DNA of 64,000 nucleotides from Diphasiastrum complanatum (Eukaryota; Streptophyta; Lycopodiopsida; Lycopodiales; Lycopodiaceae), in the NCBI GenBank assembly GCA_029204225.1, contig CM055102.1, forward strand, positions 23,779,390 through 23,843,389, given 5' to 3'. Position numbers and translations under genes: made by a program. The notes under the pieces are model-generated. The model saw only the letters and a program-made list of their open reading frames with translations, had not been told where the DNA came from and did no database searches. Numbering within the stretch: the stretch's first letter is position 1; the number at the start of each line of letters is the position of its first letter. Below, in pieces: positions 10,719-23,500 of this stretch.

Positions 10719-10730
10719 GCTCTGATACCA
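10719..10730 (-). promoter_or_regulatory. primer binding site of element D (tRNA-iMet)
   Basis: The minus strand reads TGGTATCAGAGC directly after the 5' LTR end TTTAACA. Confidence 0.9.
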
Positions 10731-11467
10731 TGTTAAATTTCACACGTGTGGACTGTCCACTACATGTACTTGTGATCTCCTAAGGTGTGTAGATGCACCA
10801 AGATCAAGACTAGATTGAGATTCAAGATCAATCTTGAATCCTATGGCAAAAACACACTACTACATGCATTCAATCACTTCCAACTCTCACTCACACGTGT
10901 GGGAAGTATTCAAAAAATAATCTAAGTAAAAACAAGTTGCTTTCCTCGGGTAGAGAGAGAAAATGCATCAAGAGCTCTCGGGTAGAGAGAGAAAGCTAGA
11001 AATCCAATAACTCCCAAAATCCATGAAATCACCAAATCAATTGACTTCAAAATGAGGAGTACAATGATACTAGTAGGTCCACGAGCTACCACTATGCTTA
11101 ACTATGATTAGACCACATTTTGTCACCTCTTGATCCTATTGGATCATTTATCTATGCACCTCTTAATTCTATTGGACTATATTCAAGCACACCTCAATTT
11201 CCTATTGGACCTCACAAGGTTCCACCTCTATATCCTATTGGACCTCTTGGAATTCATCAAACAAAAACTTTACACTTGTCTACACTCTAATTAGCAAGTG
11301 TTTAGCCTCTTACTCTATTTTGGCTCAATAGTGGCATTACAAGTGGAAATGCATAATTTGCCATCTATGCCAAATTTATTCCTATCAACATCCTACACCT
11401 AGATGCTTGATGTAAAAAACATAAGACCCCTATATCTAACATAGATAATCTTTTTCAATTCTTCACA
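10731..11467 (-). repeat. 5' LTR of element D
   Basis: 737 bp direct repeat of 6825-7561. It ends about 400 bp upstream of the SEC23 start codon, transcribing away from that gene. Confidence 0.95.
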
Positions 11468-11472
11468 TCAAA

Positions 11473-11775
11473 GTCGAGACAACGAGGTTGAGTGTCCACA
11501 TGGACTAGTAGGCACAGTTGGATCAGATGGCATGCCCTAAACTATGTTCCTTAAATTGATCAAGGAAGACAGGCCCGTCCTCGAGATGCGGACAAGTCAA
11601 TGGGGACAACCTTGATAAGTGGGGATGGACAACTTGTAAACCTTAAACTGCGATTGCTAAATCGACTGATGAAAAGGCTCGTCCTCTAGCCCCTCAATGG
11701 TAGGTGGGAATAGGACAAGACAAAGCATAAGAAGTAAGTGCCAATGTTCTTTGTTTTTTTTAGGTGTATATGCAT

Positions 11776-11828
<53 letters not shown>

Positions 11829-11874
11829 TGTTTATTTAGGGTTTGAAGAAGGGGAGTGCTATTGCAGGAGAGCT
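11473..11874 (+). promoter_or_regulatory. SEC23 5' flank and probable 5' UTR with (GT)n(GA)n tract
   Basis: Only about 400 bp separate the element D target duplication from the SEC23 ATG. The stretch holds a compound microsatellite, (GT) then (GA), at about 11776-11826, 50 bp upstream of the ATG and so probably transcribed. No clear TATA box was identified; GTATATGCA at 11765 is a weak candidate. The rest has no recognisable content. Confidence 0.4.
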
Positions 11875-12202
11875 ATGGCTGTGCGCTTTACGTTTGGATG
11901 TTGTCCAGGAGATGCACAGGCACAGGAAGGCTGCGGTGTTCCATGGGGAGCCACCATCACTCCATTTGCTGCGGTTGATGAGACTGGCTCTACACCAGCC
12001 TTCGGGAAGCATGCTCAGCTGGTGCCTCGTTGCGAGAGCTGCTGGGCTTACATCAATGCGCTGTGCGAGATGGAGCAGTGGGCATGGACTTGTGCTCTCT
12101 GTGGGAATCTCAATGCCTTATCAGCTTCTGCAGCTGCCAGATACGCCCCGCCGCATTCCTGTCCAGAGCTTACTTCATCCTTTGTTGATTTAGAGCTGGA
12201 CG
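11875..12202 (+). CDS. SEC23: SEC23 exon 1 (residues 1-109)
   Basis: Starts at ATG 11875, whose MAVR.. start fits the family. It carries the zinc finger CESC..CALC and ends in the conserved SSFVDLELD. Donor GTATG at 12203, phase 1. Confidence 0.93.
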
Positions 12203-15200
12203 GTATGTTGAATTTCGCTTGCCAAAGCGTTCTTTTTTCACATGCCATGAACTGAATTCTTCATTCTGAACTACAGAGTTCGAAATGAACTAATTTACTA
12301 GCTTCATGCCACGACAAAGCAAATTCCATACTCAGGATGAATTTATTCCGGTGCCTTCAAATGTGAATTTTTGGGGATCGGGATGCAACTTGTTGCTTCT
12401 CTGTTCGCTGACTATCGCTATACAATCCAATTAAAGCCAGAGCAAAATATTATCCAGAATTTACATACTGTTGTTTCTTTAAATTTAGTCAATTACCCTG
12501 TCTACATGCTGAATGGAGCTGGAAATTGTCGTTGAGGCTGTGTTTACATGAGCTTGCCACAAACGTACACGCTCTTCCACTGACACACAGACAGAATGAT
12601 ATCAATTGGGATAGCATACTGTCCTCTGAAGGGGTGATTAAGATGATTTTTTGGAAGGAGACAGTGAGGATCTTGGAGATAGACACCTTAAAACATGGAA
12701 GGCTGAAGTTAGAGGGCATTCCCTTGCATAAAGGCCAACATGTGGCACTACGTCATTGCCTTATGTCAAAAGCCCTAGGCCTTACAAGGGTAGAGCTCAT
12801 CCGTGTCACTGACTGAAGTTGGACCTCAGATTGTATCCAGGGAGCGATCCTCTAAAAAAATGCCTGAGGTCTCTACATAAACCGGAACCCAATTTGCTGA
12901 CAAGAAGTCAGAGACAAAGTTCTGCAGTAATTCAATTACCTAACTTCGTGAATGCCAACCATTCACAATCATAAGATCACTCACTGACTGGAAGATTGAA
13001 AGCATTCAAAATCATAAGATCACTCACCGACTAGAAGATCGAATGGTTTTGTGATTAAGTAGAAAGTATTTCGCAAACAATTAGAACAATCCATAAGTAA
13101 ATCACGTAGAACATGAATGATTTACTGCATAATATTATATTGGACAACTAGAAAACCCAAATAAATCTTCTAAATTGCATAAAAGCTCGAACATCAACAG
13201 TGGTTATAAAATGTGTTTCTTGGAGGAGTAATGCGATGTCAATGGTCAACATCTGCATGTGGTGCTATTGCTTTGCATTGAGAACAATTGATGGTCCCTG
13301 CATTGGGACTAAGTTGTACTGCGATGGCGTTCTAGAACGCTGGAACATCATTCCAAAAAACCTTTAGCTGCTTTTTTTCACCTATCCACTTTGAGTTGAA
13401 TTTTTGACCCTGTTTTATAGGGTTTAGGTTTCTAATAGCCATGCTTGTTGCGAGACAAGGCATATTGGTAGAGCTGGATGAGACACAATAGTTTTTGCAA
13501 GTTTAGGTGCATGCAAGTGGAGTTGTCTATATTGCGGTAATACCTTTTGCAACATGACAACAAGGATCAGGTTGCATTGAGTCAGTTGGGGCAAGGTCTA
13601 CAAAGGCTAAATCCAACTGACTTTGGGGAGGCAAGGCAGAGGCAGGGAGTGTTTTGGAATGAGCGTATACGTGCAACAGTCGTTGAGTCAAGGGAGCAAC
13701 ATGTAGTGTATGTGGTCATTGACAATGTCAGCAATTGTGTTGCCATGGGTGAGCTTTTGGAAAGAGACTACCTTGCCATTGTGTGGACCTCGTGTGTAGC
13801 ACACTGCATCGATTTTTTGATGCACGACATAGGAGGCCTCCCCTAGGTTTCTACCGTCACATCTACTACCATGACCTTGCACATTTGGGACCAATAAGAA
13901 GAGGTCCTTGCCATTTCAAGACATAGAACTCGTTGGATTTGAAGAAGCCAACATCCACACGCTTTGCCTAGTACTTTGTCATCTTGGAGTGGTTGCTTCA
14001 GGTTCGACCCGTATTGCGCTAGATGGCAGCCAGCGCTTTCACACAGTGGGGTCTTAGTAACGAGTTGATTGGACTTAGGTTTCAAAAGACAGTTGGTGCC
14101 AAGCAACTGGTTGAGGTCACGCGGCCAATGTACCATGTGTTGAGGTTAGTGGATCAAGATGATTGTACACTTGGCCTTGTTTACGAGTTTATGGATTGGA
14201 TTGGGGACACACTTTAGTGACTGGTTCTTGATGATGAAGATATATATATTTTTCATTTGTTTTGCTCATTTATTTTGTAAAAGTTTTTCATATTTCAACA
14301 TTGTTGAGTTGTTCTTTTTGGCAAGAAAATGATTATTTTTCTTCTTTATGTAGGATATCAAGTGGAATCATTTCCACAAGCCAATACATGCAATTACTCA
14401 TTTGCTTCACCCTATGTGGGCCGATGCGCACAAATGCTAAGCTTGTGGACGACTAAGGGGGTATACACAGAGAATGTGTATGTAGGTTAGGATTATCCCC
14501 CAATAGGGCTATCTAACCCATCTTGTTTTCAACATTCATGTAATCGTCAATATTTTTTGTGTGATTTTGACTCCTCATTATTTATAAATTATAATTAATG
14601 ATATATAAACATATGTTGCAACATGCTTTGTAAAAATGACAATGTCCCCTATCTTTGTGCAGGTCATGGCTCTTTGTTGCACAGGATCAAGTGACAGATG
14701 TTAGATTTTGAGCGCAAACAAGGATGCTTCATTGGGTCTCAGGGCACAGTTACTTTCAAATGTTTGAAAAATTTGAAACTCAACGTTTGAAATGCTGTTG
14801 ACCCTTTTTTTAAAGTTTTGACAAACCCGTATGTTGATTTAAGGATCGGGAGGTTAAATGTGTTATTAAGCTGGTTCAACGAGCATGTAAAATGAGCAAA
14901 AGCATTGAATCGACTATGATAAACAACGATCATCATTTTTTCTGAAAACCCTTTCAATGATAGCAAACATTGACAAAATTCTACATTTCAAATGCGTTTG
15001 ATTAAAGTTTCGAAGGTAACTACGATTAATCTTGAATCCAGCTCCCGAGTCCCACCTATTGTTACGATCCATAATATATAGTACATACTTTGATGACTCA
15101 AGAGTCATGTTGTTAGAAAACCGACTTGATTATACAAGTAACCCAAGATAAGATTCCTATTGTTGTCATACACATGAGAGAGAACACAAACAACAATGAT

Positions 15201-18200
15201 GAAGCAATGATGATGAGATGTACTCCAACTGTGTCCCATTGCTGATGAGATAGGGTGCTCTACATACTTATAAACTTTGGTCTATGCCAAAAAGCAAAAG
15301 CAAAAGCAGCCTAAAAGCAATCGCCTAATTAATGTCTCTAGATATGGTAAAAGCATCAACACCTATCTATAGCAAAAACTCGTGCTCCTAATCTAGCACT
15401 AGAATCACCTAAAACCTGTGCATTTTTTAACAAGAAAGAAAGATTGTCGCCCTTTTAGTCAAATGTACCTGTGTTTCCCATAGTATGTTTGAGGTCCTTG
15501 AGCTTAGATTTGTTGTCGTCTAGTGAAACTTTGTCACTCGATTTCCCCCACCATTGGCAAGAGAACTTGGGCTTTCACCTTCTTGCTTTGGACTCGTCTC
15601 TTTGTCCATTTGACTATCCTACAGGCTCATACTTGATAGTCACAATTTTGTTTCTGAATGGTCTTTCACGACTTCTTTTGATCCCCCAAACTAATTTTTG
15701 TGGATTTGTGGGGGTTGCAGGCTCCAGATTTGAATTTGCCACTTGTTCCAATTGATCACCTGGCATTGCTCTCAATGTCTCACCACACAATTGCCAACTT
15801 GACTCTGCTGGTGAGGAAGCTAATGATGTGATCATTAAGCCAACTTAACATCATGGTTGCATTCGATGCTGTTATTTCCTGCACTATAAAAGTTATGCAG
15901 ATTTTCCATAATCCCAATGTCATCGAACATTTGTTGCCAGCCTCCCAATTGTCAATACTCCTTTTGCAGTTTCTATCATCATTGGATCGAGGTTGTCTAC
16001 TAGTTTAGTCCTAGCTTTATAATGTGTGACACCTCGAGATCAATAAGGGAGTGAGTACATGTGTTTTCAATAATCTCCCCTTGAGGTGTAGACTTGGTTG
16101 CAGGTATACCCATCAGATTATATTTGTACATTGTTAGAGCTCCAATTTGTTAAATTCCTTTAATATCTTCTTTAGTCAGGCCAAAATTGTCATCTAGATC
16201 ATCTTCATCACACTTTGCTACCTGACCTGAAGTGCTCTGTTGCATCACATCAAGGGCCTCCATTACCACTATAACTTATCTATTCAAGAGCCATGTGCAA
16301 GGTCTGCCAAGAGTGACCTTGCTGTTGGTACTTGAAAGCTGCCTACAGCGTGTTACTTTTTGTTGTGCTTGTTTGGCCGTATCCGTTTTTTAAAATGGTT
16401 TTCCCATCAAAACTAAGTGACAAACATAGGTCATTGAGGAAAACTTTTTATTGCTACTTGATGTTTTGTTTCATCCAAACTAGGTGCTTTTGTGCTGATT
16501 GAACTTGAATTTCCTTGCATTTCATTTAGTCCCTTTTGTGTTTTTTAAGCAAAATCAAGAGCCACTGACTCTCAAAATCACCGACCATCTTTGTGGCACA
16601 AATTGTTGATTTGAAGTCAGTGGTCATATAGATGTTTATTGGCCTTCTGGTCCACGATGGGTTTCCTTGAAGTAGATAGTGTGTTTTATTTGCCTCGGAC
16701 ATGTTTGGGATAACTCAGATCATCTGTCCGACCTCGTCCAAATAAGATCAAAGTGATCCCTTTGGTTTATGCTCAAACATTCCTGCACTCAACTTCATTC
16801 CAGAATCACAAAGGATGAAGCGCTTGCTTAAAGCCCTCCTGGTTTTTGTATTGTCTAGCAGCCACTCTGTACCAAAAGCAAGAGCCATGTTCACCTTTTT
16901 CTCTTTGGGAGTTTGCATGAGGTGAAATTTATGAAAGAACCAATCCTTGACCATTTGCACATCACATTCTCTGTTGAAGGTTGTGGGAGGACAATTATGG
17001 CGTTTTGTGTCCTTTCTCTGTTTCTAAGTTGTAGCTGGTGTGTTCTTTAAGATGGCCGAACCTACCTTACCAATTGTAGATGATCCTCAACATGTTGTGG
17101 CTCTCCTTCTCACACGGGAGTTCAAGCTATTATGTCAGAATGGGCTATGACAATGTTATGAAGCTCCTCACCAAGCTTTTGAAAGTCCTCATTAGGAAGT
17201 TATTAAGCAGTCCTTGGAACATTTTTAGATCAGTTTTTTTGTAATTTGACCAATCCTTAGGTCTAACTAAGAAGTGTCTATAAAGGGCACAAGCATTGAG
17301 TATTTCTCTACTGTTCCCATACAGCTCTTGAAGTGCATATAGGCTGCGAAGTCCAAAATTACTCCATTATGATTCTTACTCTGTGATTTGATCAAATGCT
17401 ATAGAGTTTTATGTGTTGTGGAAAATTATGATTTGCAAAACAGACATCTGTTTGAATCTGAGGAAAGTTCAAGCAAGCTTGCTTGGTGTCAATATCAGAT
17501 AGTTAACAAAAAAATAATAATTTTACTGTGGAAAACTCCAATGTACTGTTTCTATGTGTCTGATGTCTGTGTGAATGACATTATTCTACTGGAATTTTTA
17601 TCTTCTTGACAGCTGATGGGCCTGAAGCTGAACAAAACTCGTACACAAGACCTGTCTACATCGCAGCAGTGGACCTTTCAGGTTCTTATGAAACCTTCCA
17701 AATTCTGGATTCCATTTGTGCATAAGTGTTATCATTAGTTTGAGATTATTCATGTGTATAAATATTTTGTAATAGACGGATGCTCAATGGATTGAACCGT
17801 GTGTCAAACTTAGCACATTGTCTTATATCAAGACCTAATGGAAGCTTTTATAACACTTGTCACGCATGTATGTTAAGATAGACCATGCTTATAGAATGTT
17901 AATATGTAAGAGCATCATTGATAAAGGACACTAGAAGAGTTTTTGATTTGTTAAATTTTCATAATTCTCTTGCAACTGATGATGCTGTAGTAGACTGAAA
18001 CCATCATTAGCTGGCTGCTGTAGCCTGCCAACCTTTTGATGAAAATTTAGGTTTCCATCTCAAATTATCCTTGAGCTTCAAGTCATTATAACCCTTATTT
18101 TGAAAAAGTGAAGTCCTCTGCGTTTTGGTATCCCAAGTATGCTTAAAAAAGAAGGAATAGTAAAACAGTCCAAGAGCATGTTTATAAGTCAAAGAGAGAC

Positions 18201-20478
18201 AGGTCACAGAGACGAAATAGTCAAATTGCTGTTGTGTTGTGGAATAGCCTAAATGCAGGGAAGGTTTAATGAGCCAAATGGACATGTATATTGATGTTTG
18301 ATATTCTGTTCCATTATTTCTCCATTTAGAATGTTGTAACATGCAAAATATGACTTATCTCTTCATCGTTTGAGACCAGTTGATAACGGCAATATATGGT
18401 CTTTTTTTGGAGGCAATTGTAGTGGGATTTACATCCTGACTACTAGATCCAAATCAACTGCAGTATTTTGAAATTAAGGAACAAAAATTTGACATCATCT
18501 AAGATCCAAAGGAGAGGTATTAAACCAAGCTGTGACTGATACACGATCACTGTTTCCTGTAATTATGCATGTGAGCTAATTGCAATCACCATCCTACTAT
18601 TTATTGAAGGGCAAGGTTTGTCGTATTTTAATTTCTTTTCAACTTTGCAGTTAGTCATGGATGAATTAATTTGGACTGTTGGTGTTGACTTAATCTATCA
18701 TGTTCTTATAGTTAGTCTGCGGCCCAAAGTTCACCAGTGGTGTTGCTATTATGTCTTATAGCAGGCCTCTTCGAAGTAAAATTGTGGTTGTGAGTTTCTA
18801 TAAAAGAATGGATGGCTCTGCCAGAAGCTTTGTCTAGCCCTCCTCCCATTCCTTGTTGTCATGTTTTTTTTGCATTTGTTGGTGTGGTAGACTTCTATTG
18901 CAATGTTTTGCTATGATAGAATCATTGTGATAAACATTTTTCTTTATTACAGCAGGAAAGCTCTCCTTTGAGTTTGTGTTCCATACATAGAAAAATGTTG
19001 TATTTCTGCAAATATCAAGTATGACAAGCTTTTCTCTGAATGCATTCAAAGATTTGTCTTTTTGGTCTCCTAGAAACGAATGCCATAACAAGCTTCAAAT
19101 TCTTTAAAAATGTATATTCTTTGATAGATTCAATTTCTGCTCACAGCTTCTGAGGAGTTTCTGGAGCTTGTCAAAAGTGCGCTCCTTGCAGCTCTTGAAG
19201 GTAAGTACGGCAACAAATTTTCAATATTTTCTGTCAAATGAGGTCAGCGATATCCTCTAAAATTGTTCTAGAACAATTAGCTTCAGTATGTTCAAAATTG
19301 AAATCGTGCAATCTCAATTATCAATTAGCTCCTTTTCTCTCCCTCAGTGTCTTCTCAAGTCAAAACAAATCATGTTTTCTTATCTCTACATTAATAATTT
19401 CCTATACCTGTTTTTAAGTTTAGGACTACAATATTTTGTTCACATTACACATCTGGCTAAGAAAATTGTGAATATAATCTAATGATCAATGATGGGTCTG
19501 CCATAGGAATGGAAATCTGAAGAGAAAATCAACTCTTACCTCTGTACTTGATGCCACATTTCAAGGGCATTCTTAGTGAAGAATCTTTATTTAGGGTTTA
19601 ATTCTGTGTACTTCTGGCAGCTATTGATGCAGGTGCACTCTTTGGGCTGATGACATTCAGTCACAAGATGGGTCTGTATGATGTACAAGGACCTATCCCA
19701 GTTGTGAAGCATATCATCATCCCTGCAGATGTTAATGAAAAAATAGCAGTGAACTTGGAAAATGTCATGCCTGCACAATCATTTCTAGCACCAGTAAGTT
19801 ATCTTTTCATCTTCCAAACTTAGAGACCATGAACAATTGTATCTTTACTTAAGATCACCATTTATTTAACCTCATGTGCAGTTAGTACTCTATATTCCTT
19901 TTCAGGTGGCAATAGGTTATCAAGTGACCTTTGCACTAGGGAATCTGCCCATAAAATTCAGCCAAGCCATAATTTTATGGACCAGATGATCTAGTGGAAA
20001 AGTCTTTGGATAATCCATTTTGTTATGTGAGAATCAGTGAGGCTGCCCATCTTTTATGGGTTGGAACAACTACTACTGAGCCGCCCCTTGTCACATGTAC
20101 TTATAGATTGTAAATTGTAATTTTAATTGTAAATGGCTAAGTCACCGACCTGTGGAGACAATTGTAATTTGCAATTTAAATATTAGTTAACCACCAACAC
20201 CACTGTTGCTTTCTTCAGAGTGTTGAATGATTGACAGTTGCATGAAGGGTGTATATTTGAGCATATCATGGCTTAGCATATTGTTATTGGACGTCGTATG
20301 TACATCACATGAACTATAGTTTTGAGTAGGAGGAGATTGAGCTACTTTAGAGATATGCGGTTTTATTTTGTCATTTTCTATGGAGACATTTCTTTATATG
20401 TTTCTTAAGTTTCTAGATACTTAAGATGCACTCTTTTTGTCTTACGTGCCCTTAGCTACAAACAAGACATTGATAATG

Positions 20479-20509
<31 letters not shown>

Positions 20510-23500
20510 GTATGGCATGATTCTACAATTAGCTGTGTTCTGAGGTGAAGTCCAGGGGATTATTTGCTACGGGTTGGGCTGGTTTCAAAGCTCATCAACC
20601 TACCACAGATCATATCCTTACTGAGGACGTGAGTCTTTTGTTGCTTTGTGGACTTCCCGAAAACCTTTGATTCTGTTCCACATTCTTTGCTCATTCAAAG
20701 ACTTCGCGACTTGGTATTTTCCACGAACATAGTGCTAGCTGTCGTGGCATTTTATGAGAGGGTTTTGGGATGTTTCAGAGGTGACCTGGGTATTTCTGAG
20801 TAGAGATTGAGTACCATAGGGGTGAAGCAGGGCTATTCCCTTTCACCTACCCTGGTTCTTTTCAGGGTGTCCCTTGGGGGGAGAGGCTTTGCCAGTTTTG
20901 TACTCTTGGTAAGGTAAAGACTGAGGCGCACTTTATTTTTAGATGCCCCATAGATGATGAGATTAGAGGGAGATCTTTTGCCTCTTTAGAGACTCTCTAA
21001 TCACATTATGCTCTCTCATCACATGTGGATCCACGTTGTCGTTGATGATTTGTGAAATGTTACTACTTCGGAGCAGTCAATGTCATGTACAACAGGGTCC
21101 TATCTCACAACTCCAGATCACCTCTTTTTTTTCTAGGAGAAGATTCATGATGTTTGAGTGTGATGATGAGGTTGATAATCCTTACTCATGACTAGCATTG
21201 AGATCAGAGGCGTTGAGTACAACATCATATGACAACTAGAGCCACTTGACACATTTTGAGGTAACATACTCAGAGATCACATACTCGACATCCACCTTGA
21301 TTCCAATAATGATTCACCCTCGCTATACCTCCTAGGATTGCACATATCACCTCTTTCTTTGACTTGATTTGATGGTGTTTCAGCTTCATTACATTTTCTA
21401 CATATCTCTTTATGTCTTTATTCCAGGGTTTAGTTCTAGTTTTCTGTACGCATTTACAGTTTCAGAGACCTTTTTTTTGCTCCCATAGTTTTCATTATAC
21501 ACACTTGACATGTACTATTTTCATCTTATATGCCTTTCTGGCATTTAAAAGACATTAATAAGACTTTCTTCTTTCCTCTTCTCCTCATCTAGCCAGCGAT
21601 GGCTGCCATCGCTGAGGCTCTTGCTACTCCATGCCATCGCTGCAGGCATTGCTGCTACATGCGCTGAGGCCATCGCTACTCCTGCTCCGTGCTCCATCGG
21701 CCCATAGCCTCAGCCTCATCATTCAACGCCATCACTCTATAGCTGCCATCTTAAGACTACATTGTTCCGTATTCCAGCCAGACTTTATCGTTGCTCCAGA
21801 TCCCATTGCTGCTCCATGGCAAAGGGAAGGAAAGCTAGTGATGGGCGAAGCTCTCATGTGCAAGCAGCTTTGTTGCCTTCACAGTCAGCTAAGAAGACAG
21901 GACCTGACCACGTAGCAGCGTTGCCTGCACAAGTTTTATCTACGTTGCAGGCAGTGCCGTCTGATCTACCTCACGCTATTCCTCTCTCCCCCAGTTCTAT
22001 CTCATCCAATATGGAGACTAATTCCGCTCTTCCCTTAACTCCACATCAAGAAACGCCTCCATCAACTTCTACAATGTTGTTTTCACTCAGGGCAGACATG
22101 ATATTCGGACTTCTTGCCAACCAATGGAAAGAGATGAATTCCCATCAAGAAATGATTCTATCGGTTCATTCACATCTCCAACGGACAGATTCATCCATTG
22201 AAGAACTTAAGTAGGAAATTACAATCCTTAAATGTGCAGCAGCCTCCCACGTAGCTACTTCATCTATGATCCAACAACTCGAAAGTAAAGTGGAGCAGCA
22301 TCATACGATTGTCCAATCTTGGGCAAATGTTCTCACAGGTCCCAGTAAATTGGATGCTCCAATTTCTTTGATTTCTGCTACACTTACTGAGAGCCAATTG
22401 TGAGAGCAAAAGGCTCTCAATGTTTGTGTCAGAGGCATCCCAGATTCTCAGGAAGCCCTTACAAAAGGCAAAAACTTTTTGGAAGCTACTCTTCATCATC
22501 ATGACAAAGGTTTGGACTCAGCTTGACGTCCCAAGAAAGATGCTAGTACCTTGGTTCTGCGCTTCACCTCGTTGTAGTCTCGACGGGATGTACTATGTCA
22601 AAGATATAAATTAAAAGAGGTGAGATCTTCTTGGATGAAGACCTCACCTCTTTTCTTTCAACTATCATGATCATGTCGTTATTGTGAAGCTATATGGTAT
22701 CATTTTTCTGTTAGAGTGAGTTCTGGGGCTGAGACTAGGAGACTACATGCATTGGGCTAGGCAGGTTTCTGAGCTCATTCCACTAGAGATCATGTCTTCC
22801 CTCTTTGGGCTATCATCAAAGAAGCCAAACAAAGGAGAGAGATTGTTTATTGTTGTTTTGTTGACATCGAAAAAGCCTTCGACTTTTTTCCATAGTCCCT
22901 TCTCATCTAGCAGCCATGTGATCTTGGTTTCTCCATTGACATGGTCCTAGCGGTGATGGCACTTTATGAGAGAGTTCTTGGTTGTTTTCGGAGTGAAATT
23001 GACATTTCAGAGCAGACATGGAGTGAAGCAGGGTTGTTTTCTCTCATGCACTTTGTTTGGATTATATATTGATGAACTTGAGAGAGTTGTTGAGCAGTGT
23101 GGTGGTGCAGGTTGCAGGCTTGGTGATATTCTGATCGCCATCCTTTTTATGTAGATCATTTGGCTTTGGTCTCCACGACTAGGGATGGTTTAAAGAGATA
23201 GCTAGACAGTCTTCATGCTTTTTGTATAAGAATGGGATTTACCACATCTCAGCATCTTCATAGACAAGGTTATTGTGGTTTGCCCAGGCCTCTCAGTTAC
23301 TTGATACACTTGGTATTCCCATACCCAATTTTAATGGGCACCCATGATTATATCAGACCTTTCTTATACGGAGCATATTTTGATCGAGCATGGTAGGGCT
23401 AGCTAGGGGTCAAACTTGACTACCATTGGATTCACTTTTTGGAGTTAGATGTAGCTGGGCTCCTAGTTTTACCACACTATCTTCATTCTGAATTATCTCG

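Larger units (their letters stand above)
6825..11467 (-). mobile_element. copia element D: complete-ended, non-autonomous LTR retrotransposon
   Basis: Two 737-bp direct repeats (6825-7561 and 10731-11467) flank the element, which is 4643 bp long and lies on the minus strand. Both start TGTTAAATTT and end CTTCACA on the + strand. A 5-bp target-site duplication TCAAA sits at 6820-6824 and 11468-11472. A tRNA-iMet primer site follows the 5' LTR and a TAGGAGGAG polypurine tract precedes the 3' LTR. I counted about five substitutions between the LTRs, so the insertion is recent. The body encodes gag, zinc knuckle, partial protease, RT and RNase H, but integrase is deleted. Movement would need integrase supplied in trans. 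Confidence 0.95.

Noticed and set aside
12526-12816. 96-codon open frame in SEC23 intron 1
   Set aside because: No motif, no family resemblance, and it is not needed by the SEC23 model. Treated as chance.
19587-19778. 63-codon antisense frame over SEC23 exon 4
   Set aside because: It is the reverse of a well-conserved SEC23 exon.
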